Shown here: positions 10,062-23,907 of the stretch, piece by piece | Layout: every line of letters begins with the position of its first letter | Numbering within the stretch: the stretch's first letter is position 1 | Assembly: GCF_000969605.1 (NCBI RefSeq) | Contig: NZ_JZUE01000019.1 | Location: 1 to 64,000, forward strand | Origin: Aquincola tertiaricarbonis | Lineage (GTDB): Bacteria > Pseudomonadota > Gammaproteobacteria > Burkholderiales > Burkholderiaceae_C | DNA: 64,000 nucleotides | Direction: 5' to 3' | Notes under the pieces: generated by a model | The model's database searches: none | The model's input: only the letters and a program-made list of their open reading frames with translations | Told to the model about the DNA's origin: nothing | Translations under genes and position numbers: made by a program

Positions 10062-11479
10062 GCCGCCGCCTCGCCCGATGCGGGCAGCACCACCCGCATC
10101 GCCAGCCCGCCCAGCGGCGAGGCGCCGGCCTCGATGCGCCCGCCATGCGCGGCCACGATGCTGCGGCAGATGGCCAGGCCCAGGCCGGCGCCGCCGCTGG
10201 CCCGGTTGCGCGAGCCTTCCACGCGGTAGAAGCGGTCGAACAGCCGGGTGACGCGGTGCGCCGGCACGCCGGGCGCCGAATCCTCGAACTCCAGCTGCAC
10301 CGCCTGCGCACCGGCCGGGCTGCTCACCCGCACCTGCAGCACGCCGCCGCGGTCGGTGTAGCGCACGCTGTTTTCCATCAGGTTGTTGAACAGCTGCTGC
10401 AGCCGGCGCTCGTCGGCCAGCACCATCGGCGGCTCGGCGGGCAGCTCGGTGCGCAGCGTCAGGCCGGCCTCGGCCAGCCGGGCCGTGAAGCCGTCCAGCG
10501 TGGTGCACAGCAGCGCCACGATGTCCACCGGTGCCTTGCGGTAGGTGAGCGCGCCCACGTCGGCCAGCGAGAGGTCGTACAGATCGCTCACCAGCTTGTT
10601 CATCGTGGCCACCTCGGCCTGCAACGACTTGACGGTGGCCGGGCTCATCGCATGCACGCCGTCCTCGATGGCCTCCAGCTCGCCGTGCAGCACGCCCAGC
10701 GGCGTGCGCAGCTCGTGCGACACGTCGGCCAGGAAATCACGGCGCATGCGCTCGTTGCGCTCCAGCGTGTCGGCCAGGGTGTTGAAGTCACGCGCCAGCT
10801 GGCCCACCTCGTCGTCCGACTCCACCTGCACGCGGCTGCCGTACTCGCCGGCGGCCAGCCGGTGGGTGGCCTGCGCCACGCTGCGCACCGGGCGCAGCAG
10901 CCGCCGCGCCACCCACAGCGCGATCACCGCCGACAGCAGCACGCACACCGCGCCGATGGCCCAGCTGGCGCGGATCTGGTGGCGCTCGAAGCGCTGGTCG
11001 CCGCCGCCGCTGACCGTCTGGAACGGCGCCATCAGCAGCCAGCCCACGCGCTCGCCGCCCACCACGATCTCCCGCCGCACCGAGTCGCCGTCCACCGCGC
11101 CGTAGCCCACCACGAAGCGTTCCTGGTCGTCCAGCAGGGTGAAGCGCAGCAGCGCGCCGGTGAGGTCGGACACCTGCGGCGGCGCTCGGCCGCCGGACGG
11201 GGCGGCACCGGCCGGCACGGAAGCTGCATCCGCCGGCACCCGCAGGATGCGAAACCACTCGGGCCGGTTGCCCTGCACGAAGCCCCAGCTGCCGTTGGCC
11301 GCGTAGGCCTGGGCCAGGCGCGGCACGGCCGCTTCCATGCGCAGCATCGCCTGCTCGTTGAGGTAGCCGATGAAGCCGCGCGTGTAACTGAAGTGCGCGG
11401 CCATGCCCATGGCCAGCACGGCAAAGGCGGCGATGGCGAGCACGGCGAGGAACAACCGTGCGGTGATGCTGATCTTCAT
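10058..11479 (-). CDS. baeS: Sensor histidine kinase, BaeS-like
   Basis: A 473-residue kinase: TM1 at about residues 10-30, periplasmic loop to about 170, TM2 at 172-190, HAMP, then the H-box [20 protein letters not shown] with His255, N-box QQLFNNLMENSVRYTD, and G boxes (FEDSAPGV, GGAGLGLAI). It is the first gene of a kinase-regulator pair and its stop overlaps the regulator start. The promoter must lie in the 119-bp divergent gap shared with the efflux adaptor gene. BaeS-type kinases sense envelope damage and toxic organics; the signal here is not visible. Confidence 0.9.
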   Translation of the reverse strand: MKISITARLFLAVLAIAAFAVLAMGMAAHFSYTRGFIGYLNEQAMLRMEAAVPRLAQAYAANGSWGFVQGNRPEWFRILRVPADAASVPAGAAPSGGRAPPQVSDLTGALLRFTLLDDQERFVVGYGAVDGDSVRREIVVGGERVGWLLMAPFQTVSGGGDQRFERHQIRASWAIGAVCVLLSAVIALWVARRLLRPVRSVAQATHRLAAGEYGSRVQVESDDEVGQLARDFNTLADTLERNERMRRDFLADVSHELRTPLGVLHGELEAIEDGVHAMSPATVKSLQAEVATMNKLVSDLYDLSLADVGALTYRKAPVDIVALLCTTLDGFTARLAEAGLTLRTELPAEPPMVLADERRLQQLFNNLMENSVRYTDRGGVLQVRVSSPAGAQAVQLEFEDSAPGVPAHRVTRLFDRFYRVEGSRNRASGGAGLGLAICRSIVAAHGGRIEAGASPLGGLAMRVVLPASGEAAA

Positions 11480-11598
11480 TCGACTGATTACGGCCAGGGG
11501 CCGATCACACCGCGTTCGGCGCCCGGCTGCAAGCGCCGGGGCCGCCGGCCCGCCGCCCGGCGCGGCTCTTCAACTTCCCTCCACATTCTGAGCACAGC

Positions 11599-12897
11599 AT
11601 GGCCCGCATGAAATGCCCCCGCCCCCTTTCCGCCCGCCGCTGGCCCGCCGCCGCCCTGCTGTGCACCGCCCTGGCCCTGGCCGCCTGCTCCAAGGGCGAG
11701 GACAAGAAGGCCGCCGCCGCGCCGGCCGGCCCCAAGGAAGTGGGCGTGGTCACGCTGCAGACCGAGCGCCTGGCCGTCACCACCGAACTGCCCGGGCGCA
11801 CCACGCCGCGGCTGGTGGCCGAGATCCGGCCGCAGGTGGGCGGCATCGTGCAGAAGCGGCTGTTCACCGAGGGCTCGATGGTCAAGGCCGGCGAGGTGCT
11901 CTACCTGATCGAGCCCGCCAGCTTCCAGGCCACCTTCAACAGTGCGCAGGCCAGCCTGCGCCGGGCCGAGGCGGCGGTGGCGGTGGCCGAGACCACCGCG
12001 CGCCGCAATGCCGAGCTGGTGAAGATCGACGCCATCAGCCAGCAGGCCAACGAGCAGTCGCAGGCTTCGCTGCAGCAGGCGCAGGCCGACCTGGGCGTGG
12101 CCCGCGCCTCGCTGGAGACGGCGCGCATCAACCTGGGCTTCACCCGCATCACCGCGCCCATCTCGGGCCGCGTGGGGCTGTCCTCGGTCACGCCGGGGGC
12201 GCTGGTCACGGCCAACCAGGCCACCGCGCTGACCACGGTGCAGCAGCTGGACCCGATCCATGTCGACGTCACCCAGTCCAGCACCGAGGTGCTGCGGCTG
12301 AAGCGCGAGCTGGCCGCCGGCCGGCTGCAGCGCGCGGCCGATGGCGAGGCCCGCACCCGGCTGCTGCTGGAAGATGGCAGCACCTATGCGCAGGAAGGCC
12401 GGCTGGCCTTCAGCGGCGTGAACGTGGACACCGGCACCGGCGGCATCACGCTGCGCGCGGTGGTGCCCAATCCGCAGGGCCTGCTGATGCCGGGCATGTA
12501 CGTGCGCGCGGTGCTGCAGGAAGGCGTGCAGGACAACGCGCTGCTGGTGCCGCAGCAGGCCGTCACGCGCAATGCCACGGGCACGGCGTCGGCCCTGGTG
12601 GTGGATGCCGAGAACAAGGTGGTGCGCAAGCCGGTGAAGGTGGACCGCGCGATCGGCAGCCGCTGGCAGGTGCTGGAAGGCCTGCAGCCTGGCGACCGGG
12701 TGATCGTGGAAGGCTCGTTGCGGGTGAAGCCGGGTGACACGGTGCGTGCGGTGGCGGTGCGCGCCGCGGCGGGTGCCGCGGGCGCGGCCTCGGCGCCGGC
12801 CGGTGCGGCCTCGGGTGCATCGCCGGGCGGGGGCGCCGGAAGTGTCGGCGCCGGCGCGGGCGCCGCCGCGGCCGCCGCCCTGCCGGCCGCGCGCTGA
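11599..12897 (+). CDS. RND efflux periplasmic adaptor (AcrA/MexA type)
   Basis: A 432-residue membrane-fusion lipoprotein. The signal ends in lipobox LAAC with Cys30 as lipidation site. Barrel-sandwich halves flank an alpha hairpin (residues about 100-170); motifs include AEIRPQVGGIVQKRLFTEG and INLGFTRITAPISGRVGLS, then beta-barrel and membrane-proximal domains. The C-terminal 55 residues are a Gly/Ala-rich tail of low complexity, unusual in length. It is the first gene of the pump operon; the next gene starts 14 nt downstream with GAAGGAG overlapping this stop. It links the inner-membrane pump to the outer-membrane channel. Confidence 0.95.
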   Translation: MARMKCPRPLSARRWPAAALLCTALALAACSKGEDKKAAAAPAGPKEVGVVTLQTERLAVTTELPGRTTPRLVAEIRPQVGGIVQKRLFTEGSMVKAGEVLYLIEPASFQATFNSAQASLRRAEAAVAVAETTARRNAELVKIDAISQQANEQSQASLQQAQADLGVARASLETARINLGFTRITAPISGRVGLSSVTPGALVTANQATALTTVQQLDPIHVDVTQSSTEVLRLKRELAAGRLQRAADGEARTRLLLEDGSTYAQEGRLAFSGVNVDTGTGGITLRAVVPNPQGLLMPGMYVRAVLQEGVQDNALLVPQQAVTRNATGTASALVVDAENKVVRKPVKVDRAIGSRWQVLEGLQPGDRVIVEGSLRVKPGDTVRAVAVRAAAGAAGAASAPAGAASGASPGGGAGSVGAGAGAAAAAALPAAR

Positions 12898-12911
12898 AGG
12901 AGCACCGCCCC

Positions 12912-15900
12912 ATGGCCCGCTTCTTCATCGACCGACCCATCTTCGCCTGGGTCATCGCCATCGTCATCATGCTGGCCGGCGTGCTGTCGATCCGCTCGCT
13001 GCCGCTGGAGCAGTACCCGGACATCGCGCCGCCGCGCATCTCGATCAATGCCACCTACACCGGCGCCTCGGCCAAGACGGTGGAGGACTCGGTCACGCAG
13101 GTGATCGAGCAGCAGCTCAAGGGGCTGGACAACCTCACCTACATGCAGTCGACGAGCAGCTCGTCGGGCACCTCGCGCACCACGCTCACCTTCAACGCGG
13201 GCACCGACCCGGACGTGGCGCAGATGCAGGTGCAGAACAAGCTGCAGCAGGCCATGTCGCGGCTGCCGCAGGCGGTGCAGAGCCAGGGCGTGACCGTCAC
13301 CAAGGCCGGCAGCGACTGGCTGCTGATCATCAACTTCATCTCGGCCGACGGCAGCATGTCGAACGTCGACATCGGCGACTACGTCACCACCAACCTGCTG
13401 GACATCGTCAGCCGCATCGACGGCGTGGGCGAGGCCCGCACGCTGGGCACCGGCTACGCCATGCGGCTGTGGCTCGATCCCGCCAAGCTCGAGAAGTACG
13501 GCCTGATGCCGTCCGACGTGGCCACCGCCATCAATGCGCAGAACGCGCAGGTCTCGGCCGGCCAGCTGGGCGCGCTGCCCGCCACGCCGGGCCAGATGCT
13601 CAATGCCACCATCACCGCGCGCAGCAAGCTGCAGACGGTGGAGCAGTTCCAGAACGTGGTGCTCAAGAGCAGCCCCGACGGCGCGCTGGTGCTGATGAAG
13701 GACGTGGCCCGGGTGGAGCTGGGCGCCGAGAACCTCACCATCACCACGCGGCTCAATGGCCAGCCGGGCGCCGGCCTGGGCGTCATCCTGTCCAGCGGCG
13801 CCAATGCGCTGGACGTGGCCGAGGCGGTCAAGGCCAAGATCGAGGAGCTGCGGCCGAACTTCCCGCCCGGCCTGACGCCGGTGCTCAACTACGACACCAC
13901 GCCCTTCATCAGCGCTTCCATCGACGAGGTGGTCAAGGCGCTGTTCGAGGCCATGCTGCTGGTGGTGCTGGTGATGTTCGTGTTCCTGCAGAACCTGCGG
14001 GCCACGCTGATCCCGGCGATCGCGGTGCCGGTGGTGCTGCTGGGCACCTTCGGCGTGCTGGCGGCCTTCGGCTACTCGATCAACACGCTGACGATGTTCG
14101 GCCTGGTGCTGGCCATCGGCCTGCTGGTGGACGACGCCATCGTGGTGGTGGAGAACGTCGAGCGGGTGATGCGCGAGGAGAAGCTGCCCGCGCTGGAGGC
14201 CACGCGCAAGTCGATGGAAGAGATCACGCCGGCGCTGGTGGGCATCGCGCTGGTGCTGTTGGCGGTGTTCATCCCGATGGCCTTCTTCGGCGGCTCCACC
14301 GGCGTGATCTACCGCCAGTTCTCCATCACCATCGTGTCGTCCATGGTGCTGTCGGTGCTGGTGGCGCTCACGCTCACGCCGGCGCTATGCGCCACCTTCC
14401 TCAAGCCGCATCCGCATGGCGAGGGTGGCGAAGGCACGCCGCGGCGCGGCCCGCTTGGCCTGCTGGACCGGCTGTTCTCGCGCTTCAACCGCGGCTTCGA
14501 CCGCACCGCCGACAGCTACCAGCGCAGCATCGGCGGCATCATCAAGCGGCCCAAGCGCATGCTGCTGGTGTACCTGGCCATCGCCGCCGGCATGGCGCTG
14601 CTGTTCGCGCGGCTGCCCACCTCCTTCCTGCCCGACGAGGACCAGGGCATCCTGCAGGCGCAGATCAAGCTGCCGCCCGGCGCCACCGCCGAGCGTGCGC
14701 AGGCCGTGCTGCGCGAGGTGGAGGCCTATTTCGCGCAGCAGCCCGACGTGCTCACCTTCGGCTCGGTCAGCGGCCTGGATGGCGACCAGGCCTCGGCCCG
14801 CGCCTTCCTGCGCCTGAAGGACTGGAGCGAGCGGCCCAAGCCCGAGCAGAGCGCCTCGGCCATCGCCCGCAAGGCCACGCGCGACCTGTCGCGCATCCGC
14901 GATGCGCAGATCTTCGTGGTGCTGCCGCCGGCGGTGCGCGGCCTGGGTTCCAACGCCGGCTTCAACTTCTTCCTGAAGGACGTCAACGGCCTGGGGCATG
15001 AGGCGCTGCAGCGCGCACGCCAGCAGTTCGTCGACCTGGCGGCGCAGCGCAGCGAGCTCTCGCGCACCCGCGCCAACGGCCTGGACGACACCGCCGAGTT
15101 CGTGGTGGACATCGACGACCGCAAGGCCGGCGCGCTGAGCCTGGCCACCGCCAACATCAACAGCACCCTGTCCAGCGCCATGGGCGGCACCTACATCAAC
15201 GACTTCCTGGAGAACGGCCGCGTCAAGCGCGTGTACATGCAGGGCGATGCGCCCTTCCGCATGGCACCCGACGACTACCGCCAATGGACGGTGCGCAACA
15301 ACGAGGGCCGCATGGTGCCCTTCAGCGCCTTCGCCAGCCACCGCTGGGGCTTCGGCTCGCCGCAGCTGCAGCGCTACAACGGCAGCCCGGCCGAGGAGAT
15401 GGTGGGCGACGCGGCGGTGGGCGTGAGCTCGGGCACCGCGATGAACATCGTCGAGGACCTGGTGAAGGAGCTGCCGCCCGGCATCGCGCTGGACTGGACC
15501 GGCGCCTCCTTCCAGGAGCGGCTGTCGGGCTCGCAGGCGCCGCTGCTGTATGCGGTGTCCATCCTGTTCGTGTTCCTGTGCCTGGCGGCGCTGTACGAGA
15601 GCTGGTCGGTGCCGTTCTCGGTGATCCTGGTGGTGCCGCTGGGCGTGCTGGGGGCGCTGCTGTTCACCTCCGCCCGCGGGCTGACCAACGACGTGTACTT
15701 CCAGGTGGGCCTGCTCACCACGGTGGGCCTGTCGTGCAAGAACGCGATCCTGATCGTGGAATTTGCCAAGCAGCTGCAGGAGCAGGGCAAGTCGGTGGTG
15801 GAAGCCACGCTGGCCGCGGTGCGGCTGCGGCTGCGGCCCATCCTGATGACCTCGCTGGCCTTCGGCTTCGGCGTGCTGCCGCTGGCCATCGGCACCGGCG

Positions 15901-16082
15901 CCGGCGCGGGCGGCCGCCAGTCCATCGGCACGGCGGTGCTGGGCGGCATGGCGGTGGGCACGGCGCTGGGCATCTTCTTCGTGCCGCTGTTCTTCGTGCT
16001 CATCCGCAGCTTCTTCGCCAAGCGCAAGGCGGCCCGTGCCGAAGCCACGCCGCCGGCCACGCTGGAAAGGAGCCACGCATGA
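12912..16082 (+). CDS. RND multidrug efflux pump, HAE1 family (AcrB/MexB type)
   Basis: A 1056-residue inner-membrane proton-drug antiporter of full family length. It begins MARFFIDRPIFAWVIAI, the standard RND start. TM4 carries the paired aspartates of the proton relay in GLLVDDAIVVVENVERV, and the second half has the matching Lys region (LTTVGLSCKNAILIVEFAKQ). Two large periplasmic loops lie between TM1-2 and TM7-8. The wording is that of hydrophobic and amphiphilic efflux (HAE1), not heavy-metal pumps. It sits between adaptor and channel and overlaps the channel gene by 4 nt (ATGA). Likely under control of the divergent BaeSR-like pair; this is inference. Confidence 0.97.
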   Translation: MARFFIDRPIFAWVIAIVIMLAGVLSIRSLPLEQYPDIAPPRISINATYTGASAKTVEDSVTQVIEQQLKGLDNLTYMQSTSSSSGTSRTTLTFNAGTDPDVAQMQVQNKLQQAMSRLPQAVQSQGVTVTKAGSDWLLIINFISADGSMSNVDIGDYVTTNLLDIVSRIDGVGEARTLGTGYAMRLWLDPAKLEKYGLMPSDVATAINAQNAQVSAGQLGALPATPGQMLNATITARSKLQTVEQFQNVVLKSSPDGALVLMKDVARVELGAENLTITTRLNGQPGAGLGVILSSGANALDVAEAVKAKIEELRPNFPPGLTPVLNYDTTPFISASIDEVVKALFEAMLLVVLVMFVFLQNLRATLIPAIAVPVVLLGTFGVLAAFGYSINTLTMFGLVLAIGLLVDDAIVVVENVERVMREEKLPALEATRKSMEEITPALVGIALVLLAVFIPMAFFGGSTGVIYRQFSITIVSSMVLSVLVALTLTPALCATFLKPHPHGEGGEGTPRRGPLGLLDRLFSRFNRGFDRTADSYQRSIGGIIKRPKRMLLVYLAIAAGMALLFARLPTSFLPDEDQGILQAQIKLPPGATAERAQAVLREVEAYFAQQPDVLTFGSVSGLDGDQASARAFLRLKDWSERPKPEQSASAIARKATRDLSRIRDAQIFVVLPPAVRGLGSNAGFNFFLKDVNGLGHEALQRARQQFVDLAAQRSELSRTRANGLDDTAEFVVDIDDRKAGALSLATANINSTLSSAMGGTYINDFLENGRVKRVYMQGDAPFRMAPDDYRQWTVRNNEGRMVPFSAFASHRWGFGSPQLQRYNGSPAEEMVGDAAVGVSSGTAMNIVEDLVKELPPGIALDWTGASFQERLSGSQAPLLYAVSILFVFLCLAALYESWSVPFSVILVVPLGVLGALLFTSARGLTNDVYFQVGLLTTVGLSCKNAILIVEFAKQLQEQGKSVVEATLAAVRLRLRPILMTSLAFGFGVLPLAIGTGAGAGGRQSIGTAVLGGMAVGTALGIFFVPLFFVLIRSFFAKRKAARAEATPPATLERSHA

Positions 16083-17596
16083 ATCGGCTGACCCTGCTCC
16101 CCGCGGCCCTGGCCGCCGCGCTGCTGGCCAGCGGCTGCGCCAACCTGGCGCCGCCCTACAGCCGGCCCGCGGCACCGCTGCCAGCCGACTGGTCGGCCGC
16201 GGTGCCGGGCACCGTGCCGGCGGCCAGCGCGCCGCAGGACGTGCCTGCCGCATCGGCCCCCACATCACCCGCCGCGCCCAACCAGGCCAATGCGCCGGGG
16301 CCGACCGTGGCGGCCGATGCCGCCGCCGCGCTCGCCTGGCGCGAGTTCTTCACCGAGCCGCGGCTGCGCGCCACCATCGAGCTGGCGCTGGCCAACAACC
16401 GCGACCTGCGGGTGGCCGCGCTCAACATCGAGCGGGCGCGCGCGCAGTTCCGCATCCAGGAGGCGGCCGGCCTGCCCGCCGTCAATGCCACCGGCAGCGG
16501 CAACAACCAGCGCCAGCCGGCCAGCGTGTCAGCCAGCGGCGAGGCGCGCACCACCAGCACCTACAGCGCGCAGCTGGCCATCTCGGCCTACGAGCTGGAC
16601 TTCTTCGGCCGCGTGCGCAACCTCAGCGACGCGGCGCTGCAGACCTTCTTTGCCACCGAGCACAACCGCCGCACCACCCAGATCGCGCTGGTGGCCGACA
16701 CCGCCACCGCCTGGCTGAACCTGGCCGCCGACCAGCAGCGGCTGCTGCTGGCCCGCCAGACGCTGAAGGCCCGGCAGGACGCCTACGACCTGACGCGCCG
16801 CGCCTACGAGCTGGGCGGCCAGTCGGGCCTGACGCTGGCACAGGCGCAGACCACGGTGGACAGCGCCCGGGTGGACGTGGCCGCCTTCACCACGCAGGTG
16901 CAGCAGTCCCGCAATGCGCTGGAGCTGCTGGCCGCAGGCCCGGTGCCGACGGCCCTGCTGCCCGACGGCGCCATCGAGCGCCCGGTGGCCGCCCTCGTGG
17001 AGCTGCCGGCCGCGCTGCCCTCCAGCGTGCTGCAGCAGCGGCCCGACGTGATGGCCGCCGAGAGCCTGCTGCGTGGCACCCAGGCCAGCATCGGCGCGGC
17101 ACGGGCGGCCTTCTTCCCGCGCATCACGCTCACGGCGGCGGCCGGCGTGGCCAGCGGCGAGCTGTCGGCGCTGTTCGGTGGCGGCAACGGCGCCTGGAGC
17201 TTCGTGCCCTCGATCAGCCTGCCCATCTTCAATGCCGGCAGCAACCAGGCCAACCTGGACGTGGCCACCGCCCAGCGCGACATCCAGCTGGCCACCTACG
17301 AGAAGACGCTGCAGGTGGCCTTCCGCGAGGTGGCCGACGCCCTGGCCCAGCGCAGCACGCTGGCCGAGCGGCTGGCCTCGCAGCAGTCGCTCACCGAGGC
17401 CACCGGCCGCACGCTGCAGCTGTCTCAGGCGCTGTTCCGCAGCGGTGCCTACAGCTTCCTGGAAGTGCTGGATGCGCAGCGTTCGCTCTACACCGCGCAG
17501 CAGGCGCTGATCACGCTGCGGCTGGCCGAGCAGGCCAACCGGCTCACGCTGTACCGGGTGCTGGGCGGCGGCTGGCAGGAGGGCACGGGCGGTTGA
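16079..17596 (+). CDS. Outer-membrane efflux lipoprotein (NodT/OprM family)
   Basis: A 505-residue outer-membrane factor. Lipobox LASGC places Cys20 as the lipidated residue. An Ala/Pro-rich stretch (residues about 45-80) precedes the first repeat. Two copies of the outer-membrane efflux repeat follow, with family phrases WREFFTEPRLRATIELAL, ISAYELDFFGRVRN and LQQRPDVMAAESLLR, and a closing SFLEVLDAQRSLYTAQQAL. The ATG lies within the pump stop codon and AAAGGAG precedes it. It forms the trimeric exit channel, completing a three-part pump coded in one operon. Confidence 0.96.
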   Translation: MNRLTLLPAALAAALLASGCANLAPPYSRPAAPLPADWSAAVPGTVPAASAPQDVPAASAPTSPAAPNQANAPGPTVAADAAAALAWREFFTEPRLRATIELALANNRDLRVAALNIERARAQFRIQEAAGLPAVNATGSGNNQRQPASVSASGEARTTSTYSAQLAISAYELDFFGRVRNLSDAALQTFFATEHNRRTTQIALVADTATAWLNLAADQQRLLLARQTLKARQDAYDLTRRAYELGGQSGLTLAQAQTTVDSARVDVAAFTTQVQQSRNALELLAAGPVPTALLPDGAIERPVAALVELPAALPSSVLQQRPDVMAAESLLRGTQASIGAARAAFFPRITLTAAAGVASGELSALFGGGNGAWSFVPSISLPIFNAGSNQANLDVATAQRDIQLATYEKTLQVAFREVADALAQRSTLAERLASQQSLTEATGRTLQLSQALFRSGAYSFLEVLDAQRSLYTAQQALITLRLAEQANRLTLYRVLGGGWQEGTGG

Positions 17597-17614
17597 AGGC
17601 CACGCGCGGCGCGG

Positions 17615-17631
17615 GCGGTGCTTTACACCGC
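17615..17631 (+). terminator. Weak hairpin after the efflux operon
   Basis: Arms GCGGTG (17615-17620) and CACCGC (17626-17631) enclose a 5-nt loop CTTTA, 18 nt after the channel stop. There is no T-run, so it may only slow polymerase or assist Rho. Confidence 0.3.
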
Positions 17632-17671
17632 GCCAACCTGGGCGTTTCCGGCTTGGCTTAGCATTTCGCCC

Positions 17672-18277
17672 ATGTTCCGCACCGCCTCATTGCGCGTCCG
17701 TCCGTTGCAGTCGTCCCCCCTGGTCGCGGCCCTGCTGGCCGTGGCGCTGCTGGCCAGCGGCTGCGCCGCCACGCAGAAGCAGCGCCACACCACCTACGAG
17801 ACCTTCCAGTCGGACGACACGCATGCGCGCCGTTTCGACGTCAGCGATGCGCAGGCGTGCGAGGCCGCGCGGCGCGCGCTGCTCAGCCAGGGCTACCTGG
17901 TGGGCCAGGCGAAGAACGACTTCGTCAACGGCCGCAAGAACTTCCAGCCCGAGCGCGAGACGCATGTGGAAATCGACCTGCGGGTGGTGTGCGCCCCCGA
18001 GGGCGGCGACAACACGACGGCGGTGGTGTTCGTCAGCGCGCTGCAGGACCGCTACACGCTGAAGAAGAGCAGCACCTCGGCCAGCCTGGGCGTGGGCGCC
18101 ATCGGCTCGCTGTCGCTGCCGTTTTCCGCCAGCGACGACTCGATGGTGAAGGTGGCCAGCCAGACCATCGCCGACGCGGTGTTCTACGAGCGCTTCTTCG
18201 CGCTGATCGACCGCTACATCGACCGCACCGGCCCCACGCCTGCCACCGCCGCCTCGGCGGCCGCGGCCGACCACTGA
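17672..18277 (+). CDS. DUF2242 family lipoprotein
   Basis: A 201-residue putative lipoprotein with signal peptide and lipobox LASGC (Cys31). The mature part has the phrases FDVSDAQACEAARRALLSQG and RKNFQPERETHVEIDLRVVC of the betaproteobacterial DUF2242 family, whose function is unknown. The ATG at 17672 fits the signal peptide; frame-compatible codons upstream would add a sequence with no signal-peptide character. An M20 peptidase starts 11 nt downstream and may be cotranscribed. Nothing in the sequence indicates a catalytic role. Confidence 0.78.
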   Translation: MFRTASLRVRPLQSSPLVAALLAVALLASGCAATQKQRHTTYETFQSDDTHARRFDVSDAQACEAARRALLSQGYLVGQAKNDFVNGRKNFQPERETHVEIDLRVVCAPEGGDNTTAVVFVSALQDRYTLKKSSTSASLGVGAIGSLSLPFSASDDSMVKVASQTIADAVFYERFFALIDRYIDRTGPTPATAASAAAADH

Positions 18278-18288
18278 AGCCGCCACCG

Positions 18289-23000
<4,712 letters not shown>

Positions 23001-23002
<2 letters not shown>

Positions 23003-23025
23003 AGCCCGCCGCGGTTGGCGGCTTC
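23001..23025. terminator. Bidirectional hairpin between convergent genes
   Basis: GAAGC-C-CGCC pairs with GGCG-GCTTC around a short loop, with one bulged C. It fills the 21-bp gap between the DHA2 exporter stop and the receiver-protein stop. No clear T-run on either strand. Confidence 0.45.
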
Positions 23026-23725
23026 AGTGCAGGGCCGGCTCGGGCACTGCGCGGGGCTGCGCCGGCCGGGCCCGCAGGGCCACCAGCGCCTCCACCCGGC
23101 GCAGCAGCTCGCGGTCGTTCCAGGGCTTGCGGAACAGGCCGTACAGGCCCTGGCAGTCCCGCACATGGGCCTGCAGCTCGTCATGGCCGGTGATGGCGAT
23201 GATGGGCAGGTCCTCGGTCTCCAGGCTGCCCTGCACGCTGGCGATCAGCTCCAGACCGCCCATGTTCGGCATCTCCAGGTCGGTGATCAGCAGCGAGAAG
23301 AACTCGCCCGGCAAGGCCGCCAAGGCCTGCTGTCCGTCATGGGCCAGCACCACGCGGTAGCCGGCGCCTTCCAGCAGCTTGCGCAGCTTGGCGCGCACCA
23401 CGGCGGAATCGTCGACGACGAGCAGCGCGGGGGCCGGTGCGGGCGGGGCTGCCGGCGCGGGGCGCGGGGTCGCCACGAGTGGCGCGGGGCTGGCGGCCGG
23501 TGCGGCGGCATGGGGAATCACCTCCGCCGGGCGGGCCGGCCGGGCGATGTCCTTAGTGCGCGAGCCGGCGCTCGGCGGCGCATGGCCGTCGGCGCCGTCC
23601 TTGCGGCCCAGCAGCAACAGCAACACCAGCAAGGCCGCCGCGATCAGCGTGGGCACCAGGTAGGGGCCGAAGGCGTTCCAGGCCTGGGACCAGAACAGGT
23701 CGAGCGGCGGCAGTCGGACATTCAT
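23024..23725 (-). CDS. Membrane-anchored single receiver-domain protein
   Basis: A 233-residue protein with an unusual plan. Residues 1-20 are short and polar, 21-40 form a single membrane helix (PYLVPTLIAA onward, ending in Leu-rich GRK), 45-100 are a Pro/Ala-rich linker, and 100-225 are a CheY-like receiver: ALLVVDDSAVVRAKLRKLLE, phosphoacceptor Asp149 in LLITDLEMPNMGGLELI, and Lys in FRKPWND. There is no output domain. Attachment of a receiver to the inner membrane suggests a localised phosphate sink or a scaffold for a complex. The ATG at 23725 gives an N-terminus that leads straight into the membrane helix. No kinase is adjacent. Confidence 0.82.
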   Translation of the reverse strand: MNVRLPPLDLFWSQAWNAFGPYLVPTLIAAALLVLLLLLGRKDGADGHAPPSAGSRTKDIARPARPAEVIPHAAAPAASPAPLVATPRPAPAAPPAPAPALLVVDDSAVVRAKLRKLLEGAGYRVVLAHDGQQALAALPGEFFSLLITDLEMPNMGGLELIASVQGSLETEDLPIIAITGHDELQAHVRDCQGLYGLFRKPWNDRELLRRVEALVALRARPAQPRAVPEPALH

Positions 23726-23907
23726 GACAACGATCCCGAAGACGGCAGGGTGGCCTGTTACTTCGGCGCGGCCAGGCCGGCGCTTGAGACGCTTCGCACA
23801 TGCACCGCCGCGGTGCGCAGCAGAAGGCAATCCCCTCAAGGTCGGGGTCGACGCCCCGGTTCGCATGGCCTTCAATCGCGGGTCCGCTGACGAAACCGCC
23901 GCCTCAC

